32,590 bases of DNA from assembly GCF_018861315.1 (NCBI RefSeq), contig NZ_JAHLDL010000043.1, positions 1 through 32,590 of the forward strand. Direction: 5' to 3'. This DNA is from Clostridium bowmanii. Lineage in GTDB: Bacteria; Bacillota; Clostridia; Clostridiales; Clostridiaceae. The notes beneath the pieces were generated by a model. It was not told the DNA's origin. It searched no databases and saw only the letters and a list, made by a program, of their open reading frames with translations. Numbering within the stretch: the first letter of the stretch is position 1; every line of letters starts with the position of its first letter. Shown here one piece after another: positions 1 through 7,678 of this stretch. The position numbers and the translations under genes are program-made.

Positions 1-15
1 AAGAAAAAAAGCCAA

Positions 16-36
16 AGTTTTGTTGATAACAAAACT
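16..36 (-). terminator. Stem-loop, possible terminator at left edge
   Basis: A 9-bp perfect stem (AGTTTTGTT / AACAAAACT) with a 3-nt loop is followed, in the minus direction, by a T-rich run within 15 nt. It lies downstream of the histidine phosphatase gene and would end minus-strand transcripts. The short gap before the T-run makes it a moderate candidate. Confidence 0.5.
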
Positions 37-149
37 AATGTTTCATTACTTTTAGGTATATTTTCACTTTTCATGGTGCAATTTAAATCTTGAAATTTTT
101 AATCTAGTTTTTTCATAGGTTAGTTAACACTATCCTTGTTTTTATTAAT

Positions 150-710
150 CTATGTTTTCAACCCAACCGCACCATTTAAAATCTTTGCAAAAATAACTTC
201 AATGATTCCACAATATGGAATGTTTGTATGGTATTCAAACTGTCTCATTACTATTCCATGGGATACCACAATTATTTTTTCATACTTTAAATATTTTTCT
301 AGACCCTTAAAAGCTCTGTTGGCAACTGCACTAAGCCTTTCCCATTTTTTCTCATTGTCATCAGTATATTCACCTTTACAAAAAATGCATTCCTGAACTG
401 CAATTTCAACTTCCTCATCACACCTATTATTAAATGTTAAATCTGGTAACCACTCATGAATATCAACTTCAATACTTATATCAAGCGACCTTTCTTTAGA
501 AATAATTGCCGCTGTCTGCAATGCTCTAGTATATGGTGATGATACAATAATGCTTGCTCCATCTAATCGCTTATCTTTAGAAACAACATTTGCTTGTTCT
601 ATTCCTTTAGGTGTAAGCTGAGCCAAATCCATACCATGGCCCCTAAAATTTCGCGTTGCTACTAAACTATAGTCAGGCTCCCCATGTCGTATAATTATAA
701 GTTTTGTCAT
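150..710 (-). CDS. Histidine phosphatase family protein (phosphoglycerate mutase-like), C-terminus frameshifted
   Basis: This 186-residue protein is a small phosphatase of the histidine phosphatase (phosphoglycerate mutase-like) superfamily. The signature R8-H9-G10-E11 carries the phospho-accepting histidine, and the second catalytic histidine is in VVSHG (about residue 151). Substrate cannot be told from sequence; such stand-alone members usually act on small phosphate esters. The last 12 residues read AKILNGAVGLKT. Shifting the frame by one base at the A-run just before them gives DFKWCGWVENID followed by a stop at 145, which looks much more like the normal end of this family. I infer a one-base deletion that replaced the C-terminal tail while leaving the catalytic core intact. 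The gene stands alone, with about 50 bases to the next gene upstream. Confidence 0.88.
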   Translation of the reverse strand: MTKLIIIRHGEPDYSLVATRNFRGHGMDLAQLTPKGIEQANVVSKDKRLDGASIIVSSPYTRALQTAAIISKERSLDISIEVDIHEWLPDLTFNNRCDEEVEIAVQECIFCKGEYTDDNEKKWERLSAVANRAFKGLEKYLKYEKIIVVSHGIVMRQFEYHTNIPYCGIIEVIFAKILNGAVGLKT

Positions 711-764
711 TACTCTTCTCCCCCTCTTTGCTATAAGTGATTTGAAACATTTGAACTACAATGA

Positions 765-1712
765 TCAACTGTTGCATTCAGGTTTACTATTGATCTCTAT
801 TCTATTAAACTTTAATAATGACAATAAAGCCTCAAGCGTCAATATTCCCATCCATTCGCTCTTAGTAATTTCCCATTCTTCTAAATATTTGTCCCAATAC
901 CATGTAGGAAATATCTTACCTTCTGCGTCGAGTCTATCTATCAAATAATCTAAATTCTCATCAATCAATTTAGATTCAATTCCAAAAAAGTTTTTTGTAC
1001 CACTCTCTATAAATTTTAATGGGGTAGGTACATAATTTGACCATTCAGATTGGTTTATGTTAACCAATTGAGAGACAGCCAATTTTAGTGTATCTACAAT
1101 TGGTATGGAAAATTCTTTGTCTAGTACATTATACATATGAATATAACAAAATATTTCATGTTCTGAGTTAAATTCTGTAACTTTATTCAAATTGGTTATA
1201 GCATAATTTACTAATGAATAAACATCTAGATTATTGAGATATTTTTTATATTTATAAAGGTAGCCTATCAATTCAGCCGTAGGATTTCCCCAGGAATAGT
1301 CTATAACTGTCATATTTATATCATCTTTAAATTCCCACCAAGGTGCATGAGGATAATTGTTAACATCACTTGAAACACTATACCAACCATTTCTATCACT
1401 ATCAAAAGTTGCCTCTAGATATTCAACAGCTTTAGCTATCATCTTTTGAGCTCTATCATTATTATCTAGCTTACTCAAATGTCTTAATCCAATGGATGTT
1501 GCCATAGGTGAGGATTGTTTAAGCTTAAAATCTGGTTCCAGACCTTGACCAAAACCTCCATCTGAATTTTGAAATTCTTCTAATGAATTCAATATGTCAT
1601 CAACACTTGAATCATTAAAATAGTAATTGAATATAGATTTTTCCAATGGTCTAGCTTCTGCATTCATATAGGTATTTATATGGTTAAAAAGAGTCTTTGA
1701 TAATTTTTTCAT
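765..1712 (-). CDS. Alpha/alpha-toroid protein resembling the squalene-cyclase/prenyltransferase fold
   Basis: A 315-residue soluble protein. I start it at the second ATG because GGAAGGAG lies 8 bases before it, whereas the ATG at 1730 has no ribosome site. Near the N-terminus it carries FQNSDGGFGQGLEPDF, a QW-like repeat of the type found in squalene-hopene cyclases and prenyltransferase beta subunits. Later Trp-rich stretches (GWYSVSSD, PAPW-like and WYWDKYLEEW segments) fit a helical toroid. No DxDD cyclase motif or prenyltransferase zinc site is evident, and the length is about half that of a full cyclase. I would therefore call it a toroid-fold protein of unknown function. Upstream it abuts the truncated TIM-barrel gene, only 2 bases away, so its original promoter has probably been replaced. 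Confidence 0.75.
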   Translation of the reverse strand: MKKLSKTLFNHINTYMNAEARPLEKSIFNYYFNDSSVDDILNSLEEFQNSDGGFGQGLEPDFKLKQSSPMATSIGLRHLSKLDNNDRAQKMIAKAVEYLEATFDSDRNGWYSVSSDVNNYPHAPWWEFKDDINMTVIDYSWGNPTAELIGYLYKYKKYLNNLDVYSLVNYAITNLNKVTEFNSEHEIFCYIHMYNVLDKEFSIPIVDTLKLAVSQLVNINQSEWSNYVPTPLKFIESGTKNFFGIESKLIDENLDYLIDRLDAEGKIFPTWYWDKYLEEWEITKSEWMGILTLEALLSLLKFNRIEINSKPECNS

Positions 1713-1714
1713 GT

Positions 1715-1918
1715 TTAAATCTCCTTCCATTGATTATTTAATAGTGGAAAATGAATACCTATCTTTAAATTTCTATTGTTAATATTGTCTTTCAATATTT
1801 TCAATTCAGCAAGTGACTCCATTTGAGTAACTTCAACTCCAAAAAAATCTTCTCGGAAATCTCTATTCTGCTTTTTAATGTCGAATCTTTCAAATTGACC
1901 AATCATAAATCTTTTCAT
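1715..1918 (-). pseudogene. N-terminal fragment of a sugar-phosphate isomerase/epimerase-like TIM barrel
   Basis: An open frame of 67 residues begins at an ATG with a good AAGGAGG site 5-6 bases upstream. The sequence starts MKRFMIGQFERFD and reaches IGIHFPL, resembling the first strands of the xylose-isomerase-like sugar phosphate isomerase/epimerase barrel (usually about 270-300 residues). It stops after NQWKEI, immediately before the ribosome site of the toroid gene. The rest of the barrel is missing, so this is a 3'-truncated gene fused at a deletion or insertion junction. It could still be translated and may act as a leader for the downstream gene. Family assignment is from recall of typical N-termini. 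Confidence 0.6.
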
Positions 1919-1928
1919 GTTATCCTCC

Positions 1929-1984
1929 TTATTCAAGTCCTATGTTTTCTGGATCATATATAAATGAATTTGGAATCCATATAT
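1929..1984 (-). pseudogene. Possible C-terminal remnant of an unidentified gene
   Basis: A short frame reads WIPNSFIYDPENIGLE and ends in TAA directly at the ribosome site of the TIM-barrel fragment. Two stop codons lie just upstream in the same frame. It looks like the tail of a lost gene, but it is too short to identify and could be chance. Confidence 0.25.
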
Positions 1985-1998
1985 TTCATCATTATATT

Positions 1999-2511
1999 CT
2001 AGCTCTCTATTGGGTTTTTAGGCCCTTTAAGCTCTAATTGATAAAAAGAAAGATTAAGCCACTTGCCAAATTTATACCCAGCTTTAGTTATAGTACCTGA
2101 ATACTTGAATCCTAACTTTTCATGCATTTTTATACTGATTTCATTAGCTTCATCAATTCCAGCCACCAGGGTTGCGAATTCTCTTTCATTAGCAATTCGT
2201 ATTACCTCTTTAGCTAGTAATATTCCTATGCCTTTGTTTCTGTATATTTTATGAACATAAATAGAGTGCTCGACAGAGTATTTATATGCCGGCCATGCTC
2301 TAAATGGTCCAAATGTTGCAAATCCAATAACCTTATTGTTTTCTTCGTATACTAATATGGGATATCCCTCTTGCAATTTTTTTTCATACCATTGTTTTCT
2401 ATCATAAATAGTATGAGGATTATAATCATAGACTGATGTTGTATTCAATATGGCATCATTATAAATTTCTAAAATATTCGTTAAATCGTTTTCGATTGCT
2501 TCCCTTATCAT
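1999..2511 (-). CDS. GNAT acetyltransferase, phosphinothricin/YncA-like
   Basis: This 170-residue protein is a full-length GNAT N-acetyltransferase that moves an acetyl group from acetyl-CoA to a small amine. It resembles the PAT/Bar/MnaT (YncA) branch: the N-terminus has IREA..DL..I..IYN.AI..TT, followed by FGPFRAWPAY and the EHSIYVH strand, all typical of that branch. The acetyl-CoA loop is YRNKGIG, and the family's late GFKYSGTI..AGYKFGKW segment is present. Members act on phosphinothricin, methionine sulfone or related compounds; the actual substrate here is not known. GGAG lies 7 bases before the ATG. It is monocistronic, with about 90 bases of spacer upstream. Confidence 0.88.
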   Translation of the reverse strand: MIREAIENDLTNILEIYNDAILNTTSVYDYNPHTIYDRKQWYEKKLQEGYPILVYEENNKVIGFATFGPFRAWPAYKYSVEHSIYVHKIYRNKGIGILLAKEVIRIANEREFATLVAGIDEANEISIKMHEKLGFKYSGTITKAGYKFGKWLNLSFYQLELKGPKNPIES

Positions 2512-2605
2512 TTTTATACTCCTTTCACAATAAAAGCTGTATTATGCTCGTTTGTAATCATGATGAATGTTTTATAGCCACTATTTTTATAATTTTTATA
2601 GAAAG

Positions 2606-3181
2606 CTAGTACCATTTTCCAAATTCTTTTCTTGCTTGCTCAGTAATGTTTTTGATAAAGCATGATTTTGCACTTGTATACCCTTCTCTATCAAATTCAT
2701 ACTTTTCTTTCAAACATAATTTTAAAGCTCCATATTTTTCTGCAATTTCCGGATATAATATCAAATAATCGCGAAAATAAAGTTCATCCCAATCACCGCT
2801 ATAACGAATATGAAGGTGAAATGCTTGTCCATTAAATCCGTTTTGAGTATAACCTTTCATAAACATCATATGAGGAGCTGGGTTATTCGGTTGTAGACTA
2901 TAACTATAACCAGTGGCCTTGAGTAAAGAAATTATTTGCTCTGTATCCATATCATTATGTATTTCCAATAAAATATCAATAGTAGGTTTTGCACGCAAAT
3001 TGCATACGGAGGTGCTCCCAAAATGATTTATCCTTACAATATTGTTTAACCCTATACTTTGCTCAAGATTGCATTTTTCAGATAAATATAGTGCATGCCA
3101 TTTTGGATTAGGTTCACTTATTATAATTGGAAACAATCTTCCTAATTCTTCTCCATTCATATCATTTAGTTGTTTTTCCAT
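2606..3181 (-). CDS. GrpB family protein (UPF0157, nucleotidyltransferase fold)
   Basis: A 191-residue protein of the GrpB/UPF0157 family. The start is the ATG preceded by AGGTGGTGA rather than the GTG-type start four codons earlier. Diagnostic features are the HFGSTSV segment (the GS motif of the minimal nucleotidyltransferase fold), KPTIDILLEI with its acidic residue, and FHLHIR, followed by FRDYL and YAxLKxxL-like helices. The family is widespread in Gram-positive bacteria and its biochemical function is not settled; the fold suggests nucleotide transfer. It is a single gene with its own ribosome site. Confidence 0.88.
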   Translation of the reverse strand: MEKQLNDMNGEELGRLFPIIISEPNPKWHALYLSEKCNLEQSIGLNNIVRINHFGSTSVCNLRAKPTIDILLEIHNDMDTEQIISLLKATGYSYSLQPNNPAPHMMFMKGYTQNGFNGQAFHLHIRYSGDWDELYFRDYLILYPEIAEKYGALKLCLKEKYEFDREGYTSAKSCFIKNITEQARKEFGKWY

Positions 3182-3278
3182 GATTCTCACCACCTAATTT
3201 CAAGTTTTTATATCGTTTACCTTTGAGATTATTTGAAATGATACTTTTATCCCTTCGTTACTTTATATTTTCACTTTC

Positions 3279-3890
3279 CTAAATTAAATTTAAATAATCA
3301 GCAATAAGTTTTGCTTGTAGTTGTCTAATTTCTTCTTTAAAGTGAACATGATCTGAGTAAATATCAGTCCCTAAATTCTTAGTGAAGTTATACATATCTA
3401 TATAAGGGATGTTGTACTGTTCCATTATTTCTTTCGCAGCAATATCGTATGCATAAATATCTTTACTATATCTTAAAACTCCTTCTTTTCTAGAATTATG
3501 AATTTCATCTATAACAGGTGTTAATCCAATCCATATGGTCTTGTTTGACATAGTTTTTGATATTTCAATTATCTTAGTTAAATTCATTTTGTAATCTTCT
3601 AATTCAACCTGAACTTTATTTAAATCCCTATCTACTCGAGCATCGTGTAATCCACAATTTAAAAGCAATATATCAAATTTTATATTTTTTTTATGTTCCT
3701 CTGCTAAATAATCCATGACCATTCCACTATCTCCAGCATTAGCTCCAACCGGTTTGTCTAAATCTTCTAAAGCTTCTTCTACGCCTCTTTTTCTATCATA
3801 ATCGAATTTATGTTTTATCATATTTTTAAGATATGGACCATAGTGTATTGACACACTATCACCTATAACAAATATTTTTTGTTTCTCCAT
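3279..3890 (-). CDS. SGNH/GDSL-family hydrolase
   Basis: A 203-residue SGNH-fold esterase. The GGGGGAAATAG site supports the ATG at 3890; the longer frame reaching to 3953 overlaps the ROK gene and has no ribosome site. Block I is VIGDSVS with nucleophile Ser12, block III is NCGLHD near residue 79, and block V is SDHVHF with Asp180 and His183 completing the triad. No signal peptide is seen, so it is likely cytoplasmic. It follows the ROK kinase gene by 22 bases, and the two probably form one transcript. A deacetylase acting on an acetylated sugar before or after phosphorylation is a reasonable but untested inference from that pairing. Confidence 0.87.
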   Translation of the reverse strand: MEKQKIFVIGDSVSIHYGPYLKNMIKHKFDYDRKRGVEEALEDLDKPVGANAGDSGMVMDYLAEEHKKNIKFDILLLNCGLHDARVDRDLNKVQVELEDYKMNLTKIIEISKTMSNKTIWIGLTPVIDEIHNSRKEGVLRYSKDIYAYDIAAKEIMEQYNIPYIDMYNFTKNLGTDIYSDHVHFKEEIRQLQAKLIADYLNLI

Positions 3891-3912
3891 CCTATTTCCC
3901 CCAGCTACTTTT

Positions 3913-4881
3913 TTAGGCTTCAAGCCTGTCTTTAGCATAAACTGCTGCGCCAATCATTCCACCACAATCACCCAACTTCGCCTGCACAACTTTGCAAACT
4001 TGACTAGAAATCTTTAATGAGTGGTTTCTAATTGTCTCACGTACTGTATTTAATAATCTGTCCGCTGCATAAGACATTCCTCCACCTACAATGATGATTT
4101 CAGGATTAAATAAATTAATAACATTTGCCAAACCAAAACCAAGTATCTGTCCTGTTTCATGCATTACTTCGATTGATAAATCGTCTTTCAAATCATATGC
4201 CTCAGATATCATACTCGCTTGAATATTATTATTATCATGATTAATCCATTCCTCTACTATACTCTTTCTTCCATCATTTAATTTTTTAATAAAAGTATTA
4301 ACCATTCCATTTGCTGAAACGTATCTTCCTAAGCAGCCTGAACTTCCACATTTGCAAGGACGCCCTTCCCTATACATATTCATATGACCAATTTCTCCAG
4401 CACTAGATGTTGCCCCATATAGAACTTTTCCATCAACAACTATTCCTGAGCCTAAACCAGTACCTAATGTGATAAGAATAAGATTTTTTATATTTAAGCC
4501 TGCACCAAATCGCCACTCACCATATAAATTTACACGAACATCATTATCGATGAATATTGGGAAAGCAAATTGCTTGTTCAATTCGTTAACTACATGTATA
4601 TTTTCCCAACCTGGAAAGTTTGGTGAAAAAAATGATATACCCTGTTTAGGGTCTAATAATCCAGGAATACCTAGCCCCATACAATAAATTGATTCACCTG
4701 TAATATTAAGTCTTTCCAGCATATCTTCTATTACCTGTTTTATGTTGTTTATAACATGAACCGGACCTTTATGAGCCTGCGTTGGACTACGAATTTCAAC
4801 CATTAATTGTAAGTCTAAATTAAATATTGCAGCCTTGATATTCGTTCCCCCTAAATCAATCCCAATTATAAATTTATTCAT
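3913..4881 (-). CDS. ROK family sugar kinase (glucokinase-like)
   Basis: A 322-residue ROK protein that phosphorylates a hexose or N-acetylhexosamine with ATP. Visible motifs are the N-terminal phosphate loop GIDLGGTNIKAA, the sugar-binding IDNDVR segment, GTGLGSGIV, the GEIGHM segment with its sugar- and zinc-contacting His, and the zinc motif CKCGSSGCLGRY. In the zinc motif Gly-Arg replaces the usual Glu after the last Cys. There is no N-terminal DNA-binding domain, so it is a kinase rather than an NagC-type repressor. It is the first gene of a pair with the SGNH hydrolase. Its promoter is the duplicated block at 4936-5002, and GGAGG sits 7 bases before the ATG. The exact sugar is unknown. 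Confidence 0.9.
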   Translation of the reverse strand: MNKFIIGIDLGGTNIKAAIFNLDLQLMVEIRSPTQAHKGPVHVINNIKQVIEDMLERLNITGESIYCMGLGIPGLLDPKQGISFFSPNFPGWENIHVVNELNKQFAFPIFIDNDVRVNLYGEWRFGAGLNIKNLILITLGTGLGSGIVVDGKVLYGATSSAGEIGHMNMYREGRPCKCGSSGCLGRYVSANGMVNTFIKKLNDGRKSIVEEWINHDNNNIQASMISEAYDLKDDLSIEVMHETGQILGFGLANVINLFNPEIIIVGGGMSYAADRLLNTVRETIRNHSLKISSQVCKVVQAKLGDCGGMIGAAVYAKDRLEA

Positions 4882-4935
4882 AGGTTATTCCTCCATACTC
4901 ATTTTTATTAAATATAACATCACCTTGTTGGCTCG

Positions 4936-4984
4936 TATATATAGATTATAGCCCTTAAATTTACATAATTCTATATAAAAAAAA
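4936..4984 (-). promoter_or_regulatory. Promoter segment of duplicated terminator-promoter block, copy 1
   Basis: On the minus strand a TATAAT -10 box lies at 4945-4950, about 65 bases before the ROK start codon, with a conserved TGTAAATTTA segment just upstream where a -35 would be expected. The same arrangement recurs at 25264-25308. No good TTGACA box is seen, so the conserved segment may substitute for it. Confidence 0.5.
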
Positions 4985-5002
4985 TCCACCAACTAAGGTG
5001 GA
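4985..5002 (-). terminator. Rho-independent terminator after the membrane protein gene
   Basis: A 6-bp stem TCCACC / GGTGGA with a 6-nt loop is followed in the minus direction by eight T residues. It ends 15 bases past the stop codon of the gene at 5018-5578 and directly precedes the ROK promoter segment. Confidence 0.85.
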
Positions 5003-5017
5003 ATAAAGTATAGTAAA

Positions 5018-5578
5018 TTATTTTAAAGCGCTTAAACTTTCACTGCATCTTTTCATAAAGCCTAATATGCCTATTGTAACTATAATTGATATTACTAAAA
5101 GCCCAATAATATAAATTACATTTAATAGAGGTATAAAAATAACGATAAATGTACATAAGGCCGCAATCTGTAATATCTTATATTGGTTCCATTTTTCATC
5201 AGACACTTTCACAAACTCAGATTGTTCTTGTTTTTCTGCCATATCCTTAATTCCCATAAATAAATTGTATACAATTAATAAATTAAGTACAATGGATGCA
5301 ATTGCCAAAGGAATACTCAATATTCCCAATTGACCTAATTGAATTCCGCCACCTTGAACTGGACTTTGATAGATTGAGAAAATGGACAATATTATCATCG
5401 GAACATTATATTTCGCAGCTATACTAAAATAATTGCTACTTAAAGTAAGCTTGCTAAGACCGGCAGCAAAGAATAAATACCCAACTATATCAGGTAAAAT
5501 ATCAAAACCTTGAAGTCTAAAACTGAGCATTGTAAATAGAAATCCCCAATACAATTTATTAAAACCACTTTCATTCAT
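5018..5578 (-). CDS. Integral membrane protein of unknown function
   Basis: A 186-residue membrane protein with about five hydrophobic segments: near residues 8-20, 28-42, 55-67, 78-108 and 135-175 (the last probably two helices). A charged cytoplasmic-type loop (DMAEKQEQSEFVKVSDEKW) lies between the fourth and fifth. The N-terminal pattern SFRLQGFDILPDIVGYLFFA resembles that of small uncharacterised membrane proteins of Clostridium. No catalytic motif is visible. The gene is monocistronic: a GGGGGT site precedes the ATG, a terminator follows, and a gene-free stretch of about 190 bases lies upstream. Confidence 0.8.
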   Translation of the reverse strand: MNESGFNKLYWGFLFTMLSFRLQGFDILPDIVGYLFFAAGLSKLTLSSNYFSIAAKYNVPMIILSIFSIYQSPVQGGGIQLGQLGILSIPLAIASIVLNLLIVYNLFMGIKDMAEKQEQSEFVKVSDEKWNQYKILQIAALCTFIVIFIPLLNVIYIIGLLVISIIVTIGILGFMKRCSESLSALK

Positions 5579-5769
5579 ACTATTACCCCCTAATATTGAA
5601 TTAATTTATATTATTTCTCTATCCTCTTAAGTAAAAGTAAAATAAATGTGTTGTTGTTTAAAATTATATGGTATTGAGAAGTAATTTTATTTATTTATTT
5701 ATCTGATCTGTAATATTTAAGATTTATACCCATGGTATTATCATATGTTACTTATACTTTTTTAGGAAC

Positions 5770-6384
5770 TTAATATTTTCTTGCCTTCATCAAAAACAAT
5801 GAATAGTTGACTTTTTCATCCTTTACAATTTTGTCATCGTAAAAAAAAGTATTTGATTCTATATCACTAAAACCAGAATTAATTAAAATGTCTTTTAAAT
5901 CATCTTGATTAAAGCCGTTATGACCATCAAAATATGGATACTCTTTATGGAAGCTGCCATCTTCTTCATCCAAATCTACTATACACAAATAACCGTTTTT
6001 ATTAAGCAATTGGTGAAGAGTGTTTATTATAGCTTTAGTATTATTAATATGATGCAACACCATGGAAGTATAAATTACATCAAATTTCATATTTAATGAA
6101 TTTCCACTGGAAATGTCTAAATGATGAGCAAACATATTAGTTACTTTGTATTTGTTAATTTTAGAATTAAGTATGTCTATCATTCCTTTAGATGAATCAA
6201 TAAGTGCGATACTTTTAAATTTATCATAAAGATTAAAACTTATAAGTCCAGTTCCACAGCCAAACTCCATAGCAGAATCATTTTCATCAATATCAATAGA
6301 ATTTCTTATTTTCTTTGCAATTATTTTTGCTCTATTAATTCTTTTATCAGTATCCCAGGTTTTAGCATAATCATCAAAACTCAT
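5770..6384 (-). CDS. Class I SAM-dependent methyltransferase
   Basis: A 204-residue Rossmann-fold methyltransferase. Motif I is MEFGCGTGLISF (about residues 39-50), the acidic end of strand 2 is ALIDSS, and motif post-II/IV reads FDVIYTSMVLHHI, typical of the small-molecule Methyltransf_11/25 group. The N-terminus FDDYAKTWDT is a common start for this group. The C-terminus lies close to the expected end. The methyl acceptor cannot be inferred. It is a single gene with its own GGGG-type ribosome site. Confidence 0.88.
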   Translation of the reverse strand: MSFDDYAKTWDTDKRINRAKIIAKKIRNSIDIDENDSAMEFGCGTGLISFNLYDKFKSIALIDSSKGMIDILNSKINKYKVTNMFAHHLDISSGNSLNMKFDVIYTSMVLHHINNTKAIINTLHQLLNKNGYLCIVDLDEEDGSFHKEYPYFDGHNGFNQDDLKDILINSGFSDIESNTFFYDDKIVKDEKVNYSLFLMKARKY

Positions 6385-6434
6385 CGGTAAATTTCCCCCT
6401 AAATATTTTTCGACTCATAGATATAATGTTAAAC

Positions 6435-6995
6435 TTAAACAATCTTTCTCCATTCATCTTTAAGCATTGAATAGTTAAGCTGATCATATTTATTTTCATT
6501 AACCCAATAATGTTCTCTTAGCCGTCCATCCAATTTAAAATCAAACTTCTCTAAAAGTTTGATGGATGGTATATTATTGGATGATGTTGTTGCATATATT
6601 TTATTTAAACTTAATTTATTATCTGAAAAAGCTTTCTCTATAAATAGTGCCAACAGTATATTACCCAATCCTTTTTTCCTATTGTGAGTTGGGAGGTAGT
6701 ATCCAAACTCTGCGCTATGATTTCTTGTGTTAAAATCAAATAGAGTGATTTTCCCGAGTGGCTGCTTTTCAGCTCCTTTTTTAATTAGTATGTAGGTTTT
6801 TTGTTTTTCTTCAGAGGTTGAATTTAATGTTTTCTGTGCATACTCGTCAAATGATTGTGGCAAATTTACAGGGCGGCAAGTATATAGTTCAAAGTGCTTT
6901 TCTTCCATCATCCAGCGAAAAAGTTCTTGAAGATAATCTTCTGTTAATTGGATTAATTCATAATGATCATTGTAATCTAAAAATTTACTTTTCAT
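6435..6995 (-). CDS. GNAT acetyltransferase, RimJ/RimL-like
   Basis: A 186-residue acetyltransferase of the RimJ/RimL type. It has the LGKITLFDFN and EFGYYLP strands, a CoA-binding loop NRKKGLGN, and the family C-terminus (SSNNIPSIKLLEKFDFKLDGRLREHYW, given here in parts: a SSNxxSIKLLEKFxF segment and then LREHYW). The protein substrate role of true RimJ/L need not apply; plasmid- and array-borne relatives often modify small amines or antibiotics. It is about 20 bases downstream of the HD-domain gene at 7018-7638 and may share its transcript. Confidence 0.88.
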   Translation of the reverse strand: MKSKFLDYNDHYELIQLTEDYLQELFRWMMEEKHFELYTCRPVNLPQSFDEYAQKTLNSTSEEKQKTYILIKKGAEKQPLGKITLFDFNTRNHSAEFGYYLPTHNRKKGLGNILLALFIEKAFSDNKLSLNKIYATTSSNNIPSIKLLEKFDFKLDGRLREHYWVNENKYDQLNYSMLKDEWRKIV

Positions 6996-7017
6996 AATTT
7001 TCTCCTAATAATAAATT

Positions 7018-7638
7018 TTAAAACTTAAAAGTATTTTCTACAACATTGGGCAAAACACTATAAATAGATTTTCCAATCCTTTCTTCAAAAAAACTCTTAT
7101 TTTCAAATGTTGTTTCCCATTTTTTAATTGTGTATTCATTTACTCCGTGTCTCATAGCAACATCTAGCATTCTTTTTTCCATTAAACAATATCCTGTAGG
7201 CAGCGCTAGCGCATCACATAACTGAATTAATTTATCATAAGCTGTAAAATCAATCTTATCTAAATACTCCTTAACAAATTTGTATTCCTTATCTGAACAA
7301 TCCCATTTTCCAAATACGGCATCAATGTTTTTATATGAGAAAGAATGTGTTATACAAATCCTCGCTAATAAAGCATAGCCTTTCTTCATTGAAAGGTTAT
7401 ACCCATCTATACTATGTCTCATACTCGTTACACCATATTGTCTCCCTATATCATGTAACATTCCTAATACCAATGCAATATTCCCATCTAACTCCTTATC
7501 TTCGTTAGCAATTAATTCTGCTGCTTTGCCTACAAATAAGGAATGTTCTATCCAAGGTCCAGGATTTAGTTTACTTCCTTCATTTAAAATCAACGTTGCT
7601 TCTTCTATAGTAGGTACCCCTAAATTAAGTCCTGTCAT
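7018..7638 (-). CDS. HD-domain phosphohydrolase
   Basis: A 206-residue HD-superfamily metal-dependent phosphohydrolase. The metal ligands are visible in order: His in WIEHSLFV (near residue 32), the His-Asp pair in MLHDIGR, a His in SMRHSIDG, and the Asp in LIQLCDAL. The protein is close to a single HD domain in length, with a short C-terminal helical extension. Such proteins cleave phosphate from nucleotides or small phosphoesters; the substrate here is unknown. A GGGG-type site precedes the ATG. It lies 40 bases downstream of the cupin-GNAT gene. Confidence 0.85.
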   Translation of the reverse strand: MTGLNLGVPTIEEATLILNEGSKLNPGPWIEHSLFVGKAAELIANEDKELDGNIALVLGMLHDIGRQYGVTSMRHSIDGYNLSMKKGYALLARICITHSFSYKNIDAVFGKWDCSDKEYKFVKEYLDKIDFTAYDKLIQLCDALALPTGYCLMEKRMLDVAMRHGVNEYTIKKWETTFENKSFFEERIGKSIYSVLPNVVENTFKF

Positions 7639-7678
7639 TTTATCCCCCTTTACTTTCTTAAAGCACTTTTATATTAAA

